A DNA stretch of 64,000 nt from Janthinobacterium agaricidamnosum (GTDB lineage: Bacteria; Pseudomonadota; Gammaproteobacteria; Burkholderiales; Burkholderiaceae_D): positions 5,084,001 through 5,148,000 of the forward strand of contig NZ_CP033019.1 in NCBI RefSeq assembly GCF_003667705.1. The letters are read 5' to 3'. Of the stretch, positions 47,486-55,213 are shown piece by piece. Below the pieces are notes generated by a model that was not told where the DNA came from, ran no database searches, and saw only the letters and a program-made list of their open reading frames with translations. The position numbers and the translations under genes were made by a program. How positions within the stretch are numbered: position 1 is the first letter of the stretch; each line of letters opens with the position of its first letter.

Positions 47486-48931
47486 TTAGTGAGTGGAAGC
47501 GGCGGCGGGTGCGGGTGCGCCGCCGCCCAGGGCCGCGTACAGGCTGACCTGGCTGGACAGCAGCGCGCGGCGCGTCTGCACCAGCTGCTGCTCGACCGTC
47601 AGCAGGTCGCGCTGCGCATCGAGCACTTCCAGGTAGGGCGCGGCGCCATTGTCGTAGCGCAGCTTGGCCAGGCGCGCGCGTTCGCTCTGCGCGGCCAAGG
47701 TGGTCTTGCCGATATCGACCTGCAGCGCCAGCCAGCGCCGGTTCGACAGCGCGTCGGCCACTTCGCGGAAGGCGCCCTGCACGCTCTTTTCATAATTGGC
47801 CACGGCCACGTCGCGGCGTACCTCGGCCAGGTCCATATTGGCGCGGATGCGGCCCGCGTCAAAAATCGGCAGTACCAGGCGCGGCGCGAAATTCCAGGCC
47901 CCGCTGCCCGAGTCGAACAAGCCGCTCAATTCCGCGCTGGCCGTGCCATAAGCCGCCGTCAGCGAAATGGTGGGGAAGAAGGCGGCGCGCGCGGCGCCGA
48001 TATTGGCTTGCGCGGCGCGCAGCTGGTGCTCGGCCGCGATCAGGTCGGGACGCTGCGTCAGCAAGGCCGAAGGCAGGCCCGCATGCAGCGGCTGCAGCAC
48101 GCTGGCGTCGTCAAAGCGGCGCACCTCGCCAGCCACTGGCGTCAGGTCGACGGGGCCGCCCACCAGCTGGGCCAGCGCATGCGCCTGCACGGCGCGCGCC
48201 TGCTCCAGCTGTGCCGACAGCGACAGGGCCTGGCTGAGCAGGGTTTCCACCTGCGTCAGGTCCAGCTTGGAGATCGACCCCACCTCGAAGCGGCGCGTGA
48301 AGATGCGCAGCGATTCGGCGCGGCTGTCGACCGTGGCGCGCGCCAGTTCCACGCGCTCGTCGAGTTCGCGCAAGCCCAGGTAGCCATTGGCCACCTGCGC
48401 CACCAGGGCCACGCCGACGGCGCGGCGCGCCTCGTCGCTGGCCAGCAGGGTTTGCAGCGCGCTGTCCTTCAGGCTGCGCACCCTGCCCCAGAAATCGAGT
48501 TCCCAGGCGCTCACGTTCAAGCCCGCCTGGTACTGCGCGCTCGTCATGGCGCGGCCCGTCGGACTCAGGTCGTCTGGCACGCGCGCGCGGCTGCCGGAGG
48601 CGCCCAGCGCGATGGTGGGGAATTGCTCCGCGCGCTGGATGCCATACGCGGCGCGCGCCTCTTCCACGCGCAGGGCGGCGATGCGGATATCGCGGTTGCC
48701 GGCCAGCGCCTGCGCAATGAGCGCCTGCAGACGCGGGTCGGCAAAGTAGGCTTGCCAGGCGACGTCGGGCGCCTGCGCGCCGGCCGGATCGGCTTCCGGA
48801 TACTGCGCCGCCACGGGCAGCGGCGGCGGCGCGTACGGCGGCGCCAGCGAGGCGCAGCCGGCCAGGGCCAGCGCGGTGGCCAGCGCGGCCATCCTGGCGC
48901 GGTTGGACAAAGTAGAAACAGCCATGGTCAT
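47486..48931 (-). CDS. NodT-family outer-membrane efflux lipoprotein
   Basis: A 481-residue TolC-like channel with a lipoprotein signal: the lipobox is ALAGC at about residue 26. Two repeats of the OEP domain are visible (IAALRVEEARAAYGIQRAEQFP, and LRAAQANIGAARAAFFPTISLTAAYG). It completes the tripartite efflux unit with HlyD and the ABC proteins. Ten bases separate it from fabI. Start could be 48931 or 48925. Confidence 0.92.
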   Translation of the reverse strand: MTMAVSTLSNRARMAALATALALAGCASLAPPYAPPPLPVAAQYPEADPAGAQAPDVAWQAYFADPRLQALIAQALAGNRDIRIAALRVEEARAAYGIQRAEQFPTIALGASGSRARVPDDLSPTGRAMTSAQYQAGLNVSAWELDFWGRVRSLKDSALQTLLASDEARRAVGVALVAQVANGYLGLRELDERVELARATVDSRAESLRIFTRRFEVGSISKLDLTQVETLLSQALSLSAQLEQARAVQAHALAQLVGGPVDLTPVAGEVRRFDDASVLQPLHAGLPSALLTQRPDLIAAEHQLRAAQANIGAARAAFFPTISLTAAYGTASAELSGLFDSGSGAWNFAPRLVLPIFDAGRIRANMDLAEVRRDVAVANYEKSVQGAFREVADALSNRRWLALQVDIGKTTLAAQSERARLAKLRYDNGAAPYLEVLDAQRDLLTVEQQLVQTRRALLSSQVSLYAALGGGAPAPAAASTH

Positions 48932-48941
48932 CTTCTTCCAG

Positions 48942-49727
48942 TCAATTCAGAATGTTGTAGCCGCCATCGACATACAGGGTGCCGCCCGTGATGGCGCGCG
49001 CGCCGTCGCCGGCGAGGAAGGCGCACAGCGCGCCCACGTCCTCGATGGTGGCCAGGCGGCGCATGGGCGAGCGTTCGATGGCGTCGGCCATCAGGCGGTC
49101 GAAATGGGCGATGCCGGAAGCGGCCCGCGTCTCCAGTGGGCCCGGCGAAATGGCGTTGACGCGGATGCCTTGCGGCCCCAGTTCGGCGGCCAGGTAGCGC
49201 ACCGACGCTTCCAGCGCCGCCTTCACGGGCCCCATCAGGCCGTAGTCGGCGATGACTTCCTCGGCGCCCAGGTAGCTCATGGTCATCAGGCTGCCGCCGT
49301 CCCGCATCAGGGGTTCGGCCAGCTTCGCCATGCGCATGAAGGAATGGCAGGAAATATCCATCGCCTGCGCGAAACCGTCGGCCGAACTGTCCGTGACCCT
49401 GCCATGCAAATCCTGTTTCGGCGCGTAGGCAATGGAATGGACGACGAAATCGATGGCGCCCCACTGCCGTCCGATCTGCGCGAACAGCGCTTCGAGCTGG
49501 CCCGGCACGGCCACGTCGAGCGGCGCCATGATGGCCGCCTGCACTTGCTGCGCCAGCGGCTCCACGTGCGCTCTGGCCTTGTCATTAAGCCAGGTCACGG
49601 CCAGTTCGGCACCGGCCGCGCGCAGCGCGCTGGCGCAGCCCCAGGCGATGCTTTGCGCATTGGCGATGCCCACCACCAGCCCACGCTTGCCCTGCAAAGG
49701 CAAGTGCGGGTGCAAGCCGGCCGTCAT
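48942..49727 (-). CDS. fabI: Enoyl-[acyl-carrier-protein] reductase, FabI type
   Basis: A 261-residue short-chain reductase, the last step of fatty acid elongation. It shows the FabI-specific cofactor segment GKRGLVVGIANAQSIAWG, VVHSIAYAPK, SYLGAE with the first Tyr, and the catalytic Y-x6-K in DYGLMGPVKAALEASVRYLA. Start at 49727 is set by FabI homology and by the 4-base overlap (ATGA) with a small upstream ORF. Because it sits in a long low-oxygen type operon it may be a second, specialised FabI, not the housekeeping copy; the window cannot show that. Confidence 0.9.
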   Translation of the reverse strand: MTAGLHPHLPLQGKRGLVVGIANAQSIAWGCASALRAAGAELAVTWLNDKARAHVEPLAQQVQAAIMAPLDVAVPGQLEALFAQIGRQWGAIDFVVHSIAYAPKQDLHGRVTDSSADGFAQAMDISCHSFMRMAKLAEPLMRDGGSLMTMSYLGAEEVIADYGLMGPVKAALEASVRYLAAELGPQGIRVNAISPGPLETRAASGIAHFDRLMADAIERSPMRRLATIEDVGALCAFLAGDGARAITGGTLYVDGGYNILN

Positions 49728-49909
49728 GCCTGGACCGGACGCAAGGCGGGCCACGGCGTGGCCGCCTGCACGCAGCGCACCGCGCCGGCACGCGTGGCGG
49801 CCGCGCTGATGGCCAGGGTCACGCCGCCGGCGCGCGCATACGGCAAGGCAATCGGTGTGTGGGGATGGAGGGTATTGCACGCGTCAGGCGCGGGGGTGTG
49901 CATCTTCAT
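49724..49909 (-). CDS. Possible small protein leading the fabI operon
   Basis: A 61-residue ORF (MKMHTPAPDACNTLHPHTPI...) I do not recognise. Support: GGAAG lies seven bases before the ATG, its stop overlaps the fabI start by four bases, and it is the first reading frame after the FNR-type promoter. Against: composition is undistinguished and the GC-rich background makes chance ORFs common. It may be a translated leader that couples fabI initiation. Confidence 0.35.
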   Translation of the reverse strand: MKMHTPAPDACNTLHPHTPIALPYARAGGVTLAISAAATRAGAVRCVQAATPWPALRPVQA

Positions 49910-50336
49910 GAATCGGCTTCCGTCACTGAAATTCGAGGCCGGCACCAGTGCATTCTCGGGGAACTGGTACAGGGCGAAAATTACTCTACAGCATTTAGAT
50001 ACGTGATTCGCGATGAGTCCGGTCCGCATGCTTATCGTTTTTGAGCTAGGTCAACTATAAGTGCGATTGCGGCGATGCAACATTGATATACATCAAATTC
50101 TACATCAATATTATTTAAATGAACTAATTGACAAGCAATCGAATCGCGGTGCTTATTTGATAATATCGCGGGGCTGGCGCACAGAAAGGCGGCCGAGCAA
50201 AAGAAGGGGAATTGCCTGAAAAACAAACTACGCGGCGCCGTGGCGCGCGGCGCAAGGCGGGGAACGGTGAAACGGGGGGCCATGCTATTGCGATGCAACA
50301 TGGCCCACCATGCTTACTCCAACGACATGAACGGCA
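49910..50336. other. Regulatory region upstream of the leftward operon, 427 bases
   Basis: No protein gene is well supported. It holds the FNR-type promoter (50054-50096). Around it lies an AT-rich patch (50080-50170) that stands out from the GC-rich surroundings, and GCCATG/CATGGC form a weak hairpin near 50278-50303, downstream of the M64 peptidase stop. Two similar strings, ATTGCGGCGATGCAACAT and ATTGCGATGCAACAT, occur near 50066 and 50286. Confidence 0.5.
50054..50096 (-). promoter_or_regulatory. Class II FNR/ANR-type promoter of the nine-gene operon
   Basis: TTGATATACATCAA (50083-50096) is a perfect TTGAT-N4-ATCAA site. On the minus strand a TATAGT -10 hexamer lies at 50054-50059. With the start site near 50047 the box is centred at about -42, the position FNR occupies when it contacts RNA polymerase in class II activation. 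No good -35 hexamer is present, as expected for an activator-dependent promoter. The first ORF starts at 49909. Confidence 0.75.
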
Positions 50337-51779
50337 TTATTTTCCCGCTGCCGGGGCGGGACGCGAATACAAGTCGATGATGGTGCTGATCCCATCCTGG
50401 CATACGGAACAGAAGGTCTCGCTGCGGTCGAACATGATGCACTGCATCTCGGGACGGTAGTAGCCGGACGATTCATAGTTCGCGCCTTCGAAGGCGCCCA
50501 CCGCATGGCGCTGCGGCGCCTTCGAGAACAGCTGCTGCGTGTATGCCAGGTCGGCCTTGAACAAATCGCTCATCTCGCTTTCCGGGCGGTTGGCCGCGCG
50601 CAGGGCCGCGCGCTGCTTCTGGTATTCGCGCGCATGGCTGTCGTACGCTTCCTTCGGCCAGGGCGTCGGCAGCGGCGTGCCGGCCTTGACGTGGCTCTTC
50701 CATTTCAGCTTGGCTGGATCGCGCAGCGCCGTGGCATTCGGCTCCCACGGCTCCTGGCGCTCGCCGTTCGACTGGTAGGCCACGGGCGAAGTGTAGTACT
50801 CGTCGGCCAGGCCGGCGAAATGGTGGCCGAATTCATGCACGAACAGGTAGTTGGCCCAGTCGTTGTTCGCTGCCGCCGTGCTGAACTGGCCGAAGATGCC
50901 GCCGCCGCCGTAGGTATCGTTATTGACGAGGATTTCGATGAATTCGTACGGCGCGTACTGCGCCAGGTCGCGCAGCGCGCGGTTGTCCGTCGTCAGCACA
51001 TAGCGCTCGCTGCCGAAGATGTCGTAGCGCGTGCCCAGCGGCGAGGCGTGATGCACGCCCGTCGATGGACGCGACACGCCCGATTCCTGCGTCGGCGCGG
51101 CCATGGCCCAGACGTTGAAATCATTGGCCCGCTCGCGAAATGGCGAGACGGTAAACAGGTGCTCGGCCAATTTGCGCGCCGTCGCTTCGAACTTGCCCAT
51201 TTCGGCGGCCGTGTAGCCATCGCCCATGATCAGGAGATCGACCTTCTCGGACGAGGGGCCTTCGACACGGATCGGGATCGGCTTGACGGGCGCCGGCGGC
51301 TGCTTGCGGATCACGTCCTGCGCGGCAGGATCGACGTCGGTGCTCCACACAATGGAAAACAGGCCGCGTTCGTCGCGCTTGAGGATGCGCACGCGCACGG
51401 GCTGCTCGGGCTGCGGGAAGCGCACGGACTCCTGGAAGGCGCGCGTGGTGGTTTTCGCTTCGTCGGTGCTGGCCCACTCGCCGAAGATGGTGGAAAAGCC
51501 GCGCGAGTACAGCACCTTGCCCGACTTGATGTCGACCACTTCCAGCATATTGTTGCCGCGGTTGCTGTCATCGATGGGGCGCGCCAGGTTACCGGGCCAT
51601 GGCAGGGGCTCGACCAGCACGCGCTCGACCGCATAATGCTCGCCCAGCGCATTGCCGCTGTGCTGGTAGTCGAGGCGCATGGTGGCCGGCTGGGCTGCGT
51701 TGGCCGCTTGCGCGGCAGGGACGATGCCGGCGGCCAGCGCCAGCGCGCACAGGAAGGATCGAATCGGGATCTGCTGCAT
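50337..51779 (-). CDS. Secreted M64-family metallopeptidase
   Basis: A 480-residue exported zinc peptidase of the M64 (IgA peptidase) family. A signal peptide (IRSFLCALALAAGIVPAAQA) precedes an N-terminal beta domain (about 25-165), then the catalytic domain beginning VDLLIMGDGYTAAEMGKFEA and the zinc site HEFGHHFAGLADEYY at about residue 313. The C-terminal MQCIMFDR...FCSVCQDGI has a Cys pair. AGGA six bases upstream supports the start at 51779. It is transcribed as a single gene. Substrate is unknown; IgA cleavage applies only to the Clostridium founder. Confidence 0.88.
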   Translation of the reverse strand: MQQIPIRSFLCALALAAGIVPAAQAANAAQPATMRLDYQHSGNALGEHYAVERVLVEPLPWPGNLARPIDDSNRGNNMLEVVDIKSGKVLYSRGFSTIFGEWASTDEAKTTTRAFQESVRFPQPEQPVRVRILKRDERGLFSIVWSTDVDPAAQDVIRKQPPAPVKPIPIRVEGPSSEKVDLLIMGDGYTAAEMGKFEATARKLAEHLFTVSPFRERANDFNVWAMAAPTQESGVSRPSTGVHHASPLGTRYDIFGSERYVLTTDNRALRDLAQYAPYEFIEILVNNDTYGGGGIFGQFSTAAANNDWANYLFVHEFGHHFAGLADEYYTSPVAYQSNGERQEPWEPNATALRDPAKLKWKSHVKAGTPLPTPWPKEAYDSHAREYQKQRAALRAANRPESEMSDLFKADLAYTQQLFSKAPQRHAVGAFEGANYESSGYYRPEMQCIMFDRSETFCSVCQDGISTIIDLYSRPAPAAGK

Positions 51780-51924
51780 CTCATTCCTAACACGGTAGAA
51801 AAACGGGTAAAAGAAGCGGATTTCCGAACAAACAGCGGCGCCAGCGGCGGGCATGGAAAAATCCGGTGCGGCACATTGTAGCGACAGGAATCGGCACTGC
51901 AAAGCATCCATTTCACCCATCAGC

Positions 51925-51966
51925 TTGACCGCGCCGCGCAATCTCTTTATATTAGACTGACTAGTC
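51925..51966 (+). promoter_or_regulatory. TetR promoter with overlapping palindrome
   Basis: TTGACC (51925-51930) and TATATT (51948-51953) are spaced 17 bases apart. GACTAGTC (51959-51966) is a perfect palindrome at the expected start site, inside TTAGACTGACTAGTCGATTA. This is a typical arrangement for autorepression by the TetR protein that follows. Confidence 0.6.
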
Positions 51967-51993
51967 GATTAAATAAAAGGACAGCCAAACACC

Positions 51994-52596
51994 ATGCGCA
52001 CCATCGATCCCGATAAACACGCGGCGCGACGCGACGCCATCCTCGCCGCCGCGCGCCACTGCTTCGCGCGCAAGGGCTTTCACCAGACCAGCACCGCCGC
52101 CATCTGCGCGCAGGCGGGCATGAGTCCCGGCAACCTGTTTCACTATTTCCCCACCAAGCAAGCCATCATCGCCGCCATCGTCGACCAGGAAGGCAACGAG
52201 ACGGCCGCCTATTTCGCCGGCGTGCAAGGCAGCGCCGATGCGTACGGCGCCCTGCTCGACTTCATGGACCTGGTGCTGGCATTGGCGGCCGACGGGGACT
52301 TTGCGGGACTGGCGCTGGACATTGCCGCCGAGGCGATGCGCGACACGGATATCGCGGCCAGGGTGGCGCGCAACGACGCCAGCCTGCGCGGCGGCCTGCA
52401 AACCTTGCTGGCAGAGGCGGCGGCGGCAGGCCAGATCGACGCCGCGCTGGACGCCGCGCAAACGGCCGGCTGGATCGCCGCGCTGATCGACGGCATCTTC
52501 AACCGGGTCGCCGTCGATCCCGATTACGCGCCGCTGGCGCAGCGCGCCAGTTTGCACCTGCTGCTGGCGCGCTTCCTGCGCCCTGCCCTGGCATGA
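51994..52596 (+). CDS. TetR/AcrR-family transcriptional regulator
   Basis: A 200-residue repressor. The N-terminal HTH is RDAILAAARHCFARKGFHQT followed by STAAICAQAGMSPGNLFHYFPTKQAI. The C-terminal ligand domain (YGALLDFMDLVLALAADGDF) is not assignable to a ligand. Its TGA overlaps the start of the DUF418 gene (ATGA), which is its likely target and is co-transcribed. Confidence 0.9.
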   Translation: MRTIDPDKHAARRDAILAAARHCFARKGFHQTSTAAICAQAGMSPGNLFHYFPTKQAIIAAIVDQEGNETAAYFAGVQGSADAYGALLDFMDLVLALAADGDFAGLALDIAAEAMRDTDIAARVARNDASLRGGLQTLLAEAAAAGQIDAALDAAQTAGWIAALIDGIFNRVAVDPDYAPLAQRASLHLLLARFLRPALA

Positions 52597-53807
52597 GCGC
52601 CGCCATGAAAACCCCGTCCGCGCGCATCGCCGACGTCGACGCCCTGCGCGGCTGCGCCCTGTTCGGCATTTTGGCCGTCAATATCGGCGCCTTCGCCACG
52701 CCCTGGTTCGGCCTGGGCTTGACCGATCCCGCCTTTCACGGCGGCGTCGACCGCGCCACGCATTTCCTCGTCGCGCTGCTGTTCGAGACCAAGTTCTACC
52801 TGCTGTTTTCCTTCCTGTTCGGCTACAGCTTCACCTTGCAGATGCAGGCGGCCGCGCGCGCCGACGCACCGTTCGTGCCGCGCATGCTGCGCCGGCAGGC
52901 GGGCCTGTGGCTGATCGGCGCCCTGCATGCCGTGTTCCTGTTTCATGGCGACATACTGACCACCTACGCCGTGCTGGGCATCGTGCTGCTGGCGCTGCAC
53001 CGTTGCGGCGAACGCCAGGCGCTGTGCCTGGCCCTGGTGCTCGTCGCCGTCTGCGCCGCGTTCTGGGCAGGCATGGCCTGGCTGCAAAGCCTGCAGCCGG
53101 CGGGCGACGCGGCGGACAACGCCGTGGCGATGGCACAGAAGGCGGCAGCGGCGCTGGCCGCCTACCGCGCCACGCCGGCCGCCGTCGTCAATCAGCACTT
53201 GCGCGAACTGAGCGACATCTGGATCGTCCTGCTGCTGGTGCAGGCGCCGTGCGCGCTGGCCATGTTCCTGTGCGGCCTGGCCGCCGGCAAGCGCGAAATG
53301 CTGCTGCACGCGGCCGATTATCTGCCGCTGCGCCGCCGCCTGCTGCGGGCCGGCGCGCTGGCGGGCCTGCCCGGCGCCGCCTTGTATGCGTGGACCTCCG
53401 TGTATGGCGAGAGCCAGGCATGGCAGGTGGCGGGACTGGCCGTCGGCTTGGCGAGCGCGCCGCTGCTGGCGGGCGCCTACCTGGCATGCGCGCTGACCCT
53501 CTTCGAACGGCTGCGCGACGGCACGCTGTTTGCGCTGCTGGCCGATACGGGCCGCATGGCCCTGTCGAACTACCTGCTGCAGTCAGCCGTCTGCGCCTGG
53601 CTGTTCCTCGCGTATGGCGCACGCTTGATGGGCAGCGTCTCGCCGCTCGGCGCACTGGCGCTGGCCCTCATCATCTTCAGCCTGCAGCTGCCCCTGAGCC
53701 GCTGGTGGCTGCGCGGCCACGCCTATGGCCCCGTCGAATGGCTGCTGCGGGCCCTGACGATCGCCGCGTGGCCGCGCTGGCGGCGCGCCAGTGCAAGCTA
53801 CTTGTAG
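52593..53807 (+). CDS. DUF418-domain membrane protein (YeiB-like)
   Basis: A 404-residue integral membrane protein with about ten spans. The N-terminus RIADVDALRGCALFGILAVNI and the block FETKFYLLFSFLFGYSFTLQMQ are the DUF418/YeiB signature, related to acyltransferase-3-like proteins. The C-terminal DUF418 part includes TGRMALSNYLLQSAVCAWLF and a typical W(L/W)RGHAYGPVEWLLR. It is controlled with the TetR gene that overlaps it. Function is unknown in the family; transport or envelope modification has been proposed. Its end overlaps the opposing cyanophycinase gene by 10 bases. Confidence 0.85.
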   Translation: MSAAMKTPSARIADVDALRGCALFGILAVNIGAFATPWFGLGLTDPAFHGGVDRATHFLVALLFETKFYLLFSFLFGYSFTLQMQAAARADAPFVPRMLRRQAGLWLIGALHAVFLFHGDILTTYAVLGIVLLALHRCGERQALCLALVLVAVCAAFWAGMAWLQSLQPAGDAADNAVAMAQKAAAALAAYRATPAAVVNQHLRELSDIWIVLLLVQAPCALAMFLCGLAAGKREMLLHAADYLPLRRRLLRAGALAGLPGAALYAWTSVYGESQAWQVAGLAVGLASAPLLAGAYLACALTLFERLRDGTLFALLADTGRMALSNYLLQSAVCAWLFLAYGARLMGSVSPLGALALALIIFSLQLPLSRWWLRGHAYGPVEWLLRALTIAAWPRWRRASASYL

Positions 53808-55051
53808 CGGTACAGCGGCTGGCGCAGCTGGATGGGGCGGATGTCGAGGCGCAGCTTGAGCACCGAATACGCTTCCGCCTCGGTCGAGCTGTAGCCGACG
53901 CTGTTGACCGTTTTACTGAAGCGGAACTCGAAACCCAGCTCCGGGTACGGGTCGCGCGGGTTGCCGAAGGCGATGCCGATGGCTTCCTGCTGCGCGTTGT
54001 CGATCAGGTTGCCCATCAGGTCGAGCACGGCGTTGTTGCCGAGGATATCGTTGGTGAACACGGGCTCGCGCATGTCGGGCTGGTTCGGATCGAGCTTGTT
54101 GTCGGCCTTGTCCGGCGAGGGCGTAAACACGCGCGTGACGAGGTTGAATTTGTCGCCCCGGTCCAGATAGCTGATGGCAGCATTGCTGATATTGAAATTT
54201 TTCACGCCGCGGTCGCTGATGGCGCCCGACAGGTCGATCAGCAGGGCGCCGCTGTAGCCGATCACTTCCACGTCGCGCATGGCGTCGACCACCATGGCGC
54301 TGTTTTCATCGATACCCAGTCCCAGGTGATAGCCTTTTTTCAGCATCACGGGAATCATGCGCGCAAAGCGCCCGCGCACCAGCAGATGCTGGTCCACAAA
54401 AACGTCGCTGCCGATGAAGCCCAGTCCGGGCGCGATCTCGCGGCCATCCGTGACGCCCATCTTGAGCATGTCGAGCACGGGTTTGGCATCGTAGAACATG
54501 GTCGTGCTCATGATGGCCGCGCCGGCGCTGGAGCCGGCGATCACGCCGCCGTTGCGGTAGACCGACCAGATGGCTTCCAGCGCGGCCGTACGGCTGCCGT
54601 CCGGGCGCAGCAACGCTTGCGTGATGCGCCCCTGGTCGCCGCCGGCAAAATAGATGCCGGTGGCCGACTTGATCTGCGTGACGATGGCCGGATCTTCGGC
54701 CGCCTTGCGGTAATCGCGGTTGGCCAGCTTGACGGCCAGCGGCACGAAAAAGGCGTCCGCACCATATTGATTGAGCTTCCTGATGATGCTTTCACCCGAT
54801 TTTTCCGGGTTCATCGCGGCCGAGGCCAGCACGGCGATGCGCGCGCCCGGACCGCCCGACAACTTGACGATGCGCTGCCACACTTCGGCATTGTCGGCGC
54901 GCAGGCCGCCGCCGATGATGACGAGCGTACCCTGCGGCGCGCTGCCGATGGCGCTGCCGCCGGGCGCCGCCACGGCATGGAAGCTGCACAATGCCAGCGC
55001 GAACAGCAGCGCGGCGCAAAAGGTGTGGTACCGGATTGAGAATAATTTCAT
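53798..55051 (-). CDS. Exported cyanophycinase (S51 family)
   Basis: A 417-residue serine peptidase of the cyanophycinase family, which cuts the Asp-Arg polymer cyanophycin to beta-Asp-Arg dipeptides. A signal peptide (YHTFCAALLFALALCSFHAVA) marks it as secreted, as in CphE-type enzymes. The nucleophile elbow is GGVIAGSSAGAAIMSTTMF (Ser about residue 172), then DVFVDQHLLVRGRFARMIPV with the His, and GLGIDENSAMVV. Glycine-rich LVIIGGGLRADN opens the fold. AAAGG supports the start at 55051. It is last in a unit with a TonB receptor and an RpiR regulator, facing a dipeptide hydrolase and a transporter, which supports use of external cyanophycin. Confidence 0.85.
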   Translation of the reverse strand: MKLFSIRYHTFCAALLFALALCSFHAVAAPGGSAIGSAPQGTLVIIGGGLRADNAEVWQRIVKLSGGPGARIAVLASAAMNPEKSGESIIRKLNQYGADAFFVPLAVKLANRDYRKAAEDPAIVTQIKSATGIYFAGGDQGRITQALLRPDGSRTAALEAIWSVYRNGGVIAGSSAGAAIMSTTMFYDAKPVLDMLKMGVTDGREIAPGLGFIGSDVFVDQHLLVRGRFARMIPVMLKKGYHLGLGIDENSAMVVDAMRDVEVIGYSGALLIDLSGAISDRGVKNFNISNAAISYLDRGDKFNLVTRVFTPSPDKADNKLDPNQPDMREPVFTNDILGNNAVLDLMGNLIDNAQQEAIGIAFGNPRDPYPELGFEFRFSKTVNSVGYSSTEAEAYSVLKLRLDIRPIQLRQPLYRYK

Positions 55052-55213
55052 GATGCCTTTCGAATACAAGGAAAGGGGCGCGCACTTGTTGATACCGGCG
55101 CGCGCCCTTGCTGCCAAAACTGCTGCCTGCCACCCAACTGCATCGAACTACGATACTACTTGCCGCATATGACAGCGTTGTTGCGCTATCTCCACGCTTC
55201 TATGTAAAACTGC

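Noticed and set aside
50212..50460. 82-codon plus-strand ORF near the M64 peptidase
   Set aside because: It overlaps the conserved C-terminus of the peptidase on the other strand and has no recognisable features.
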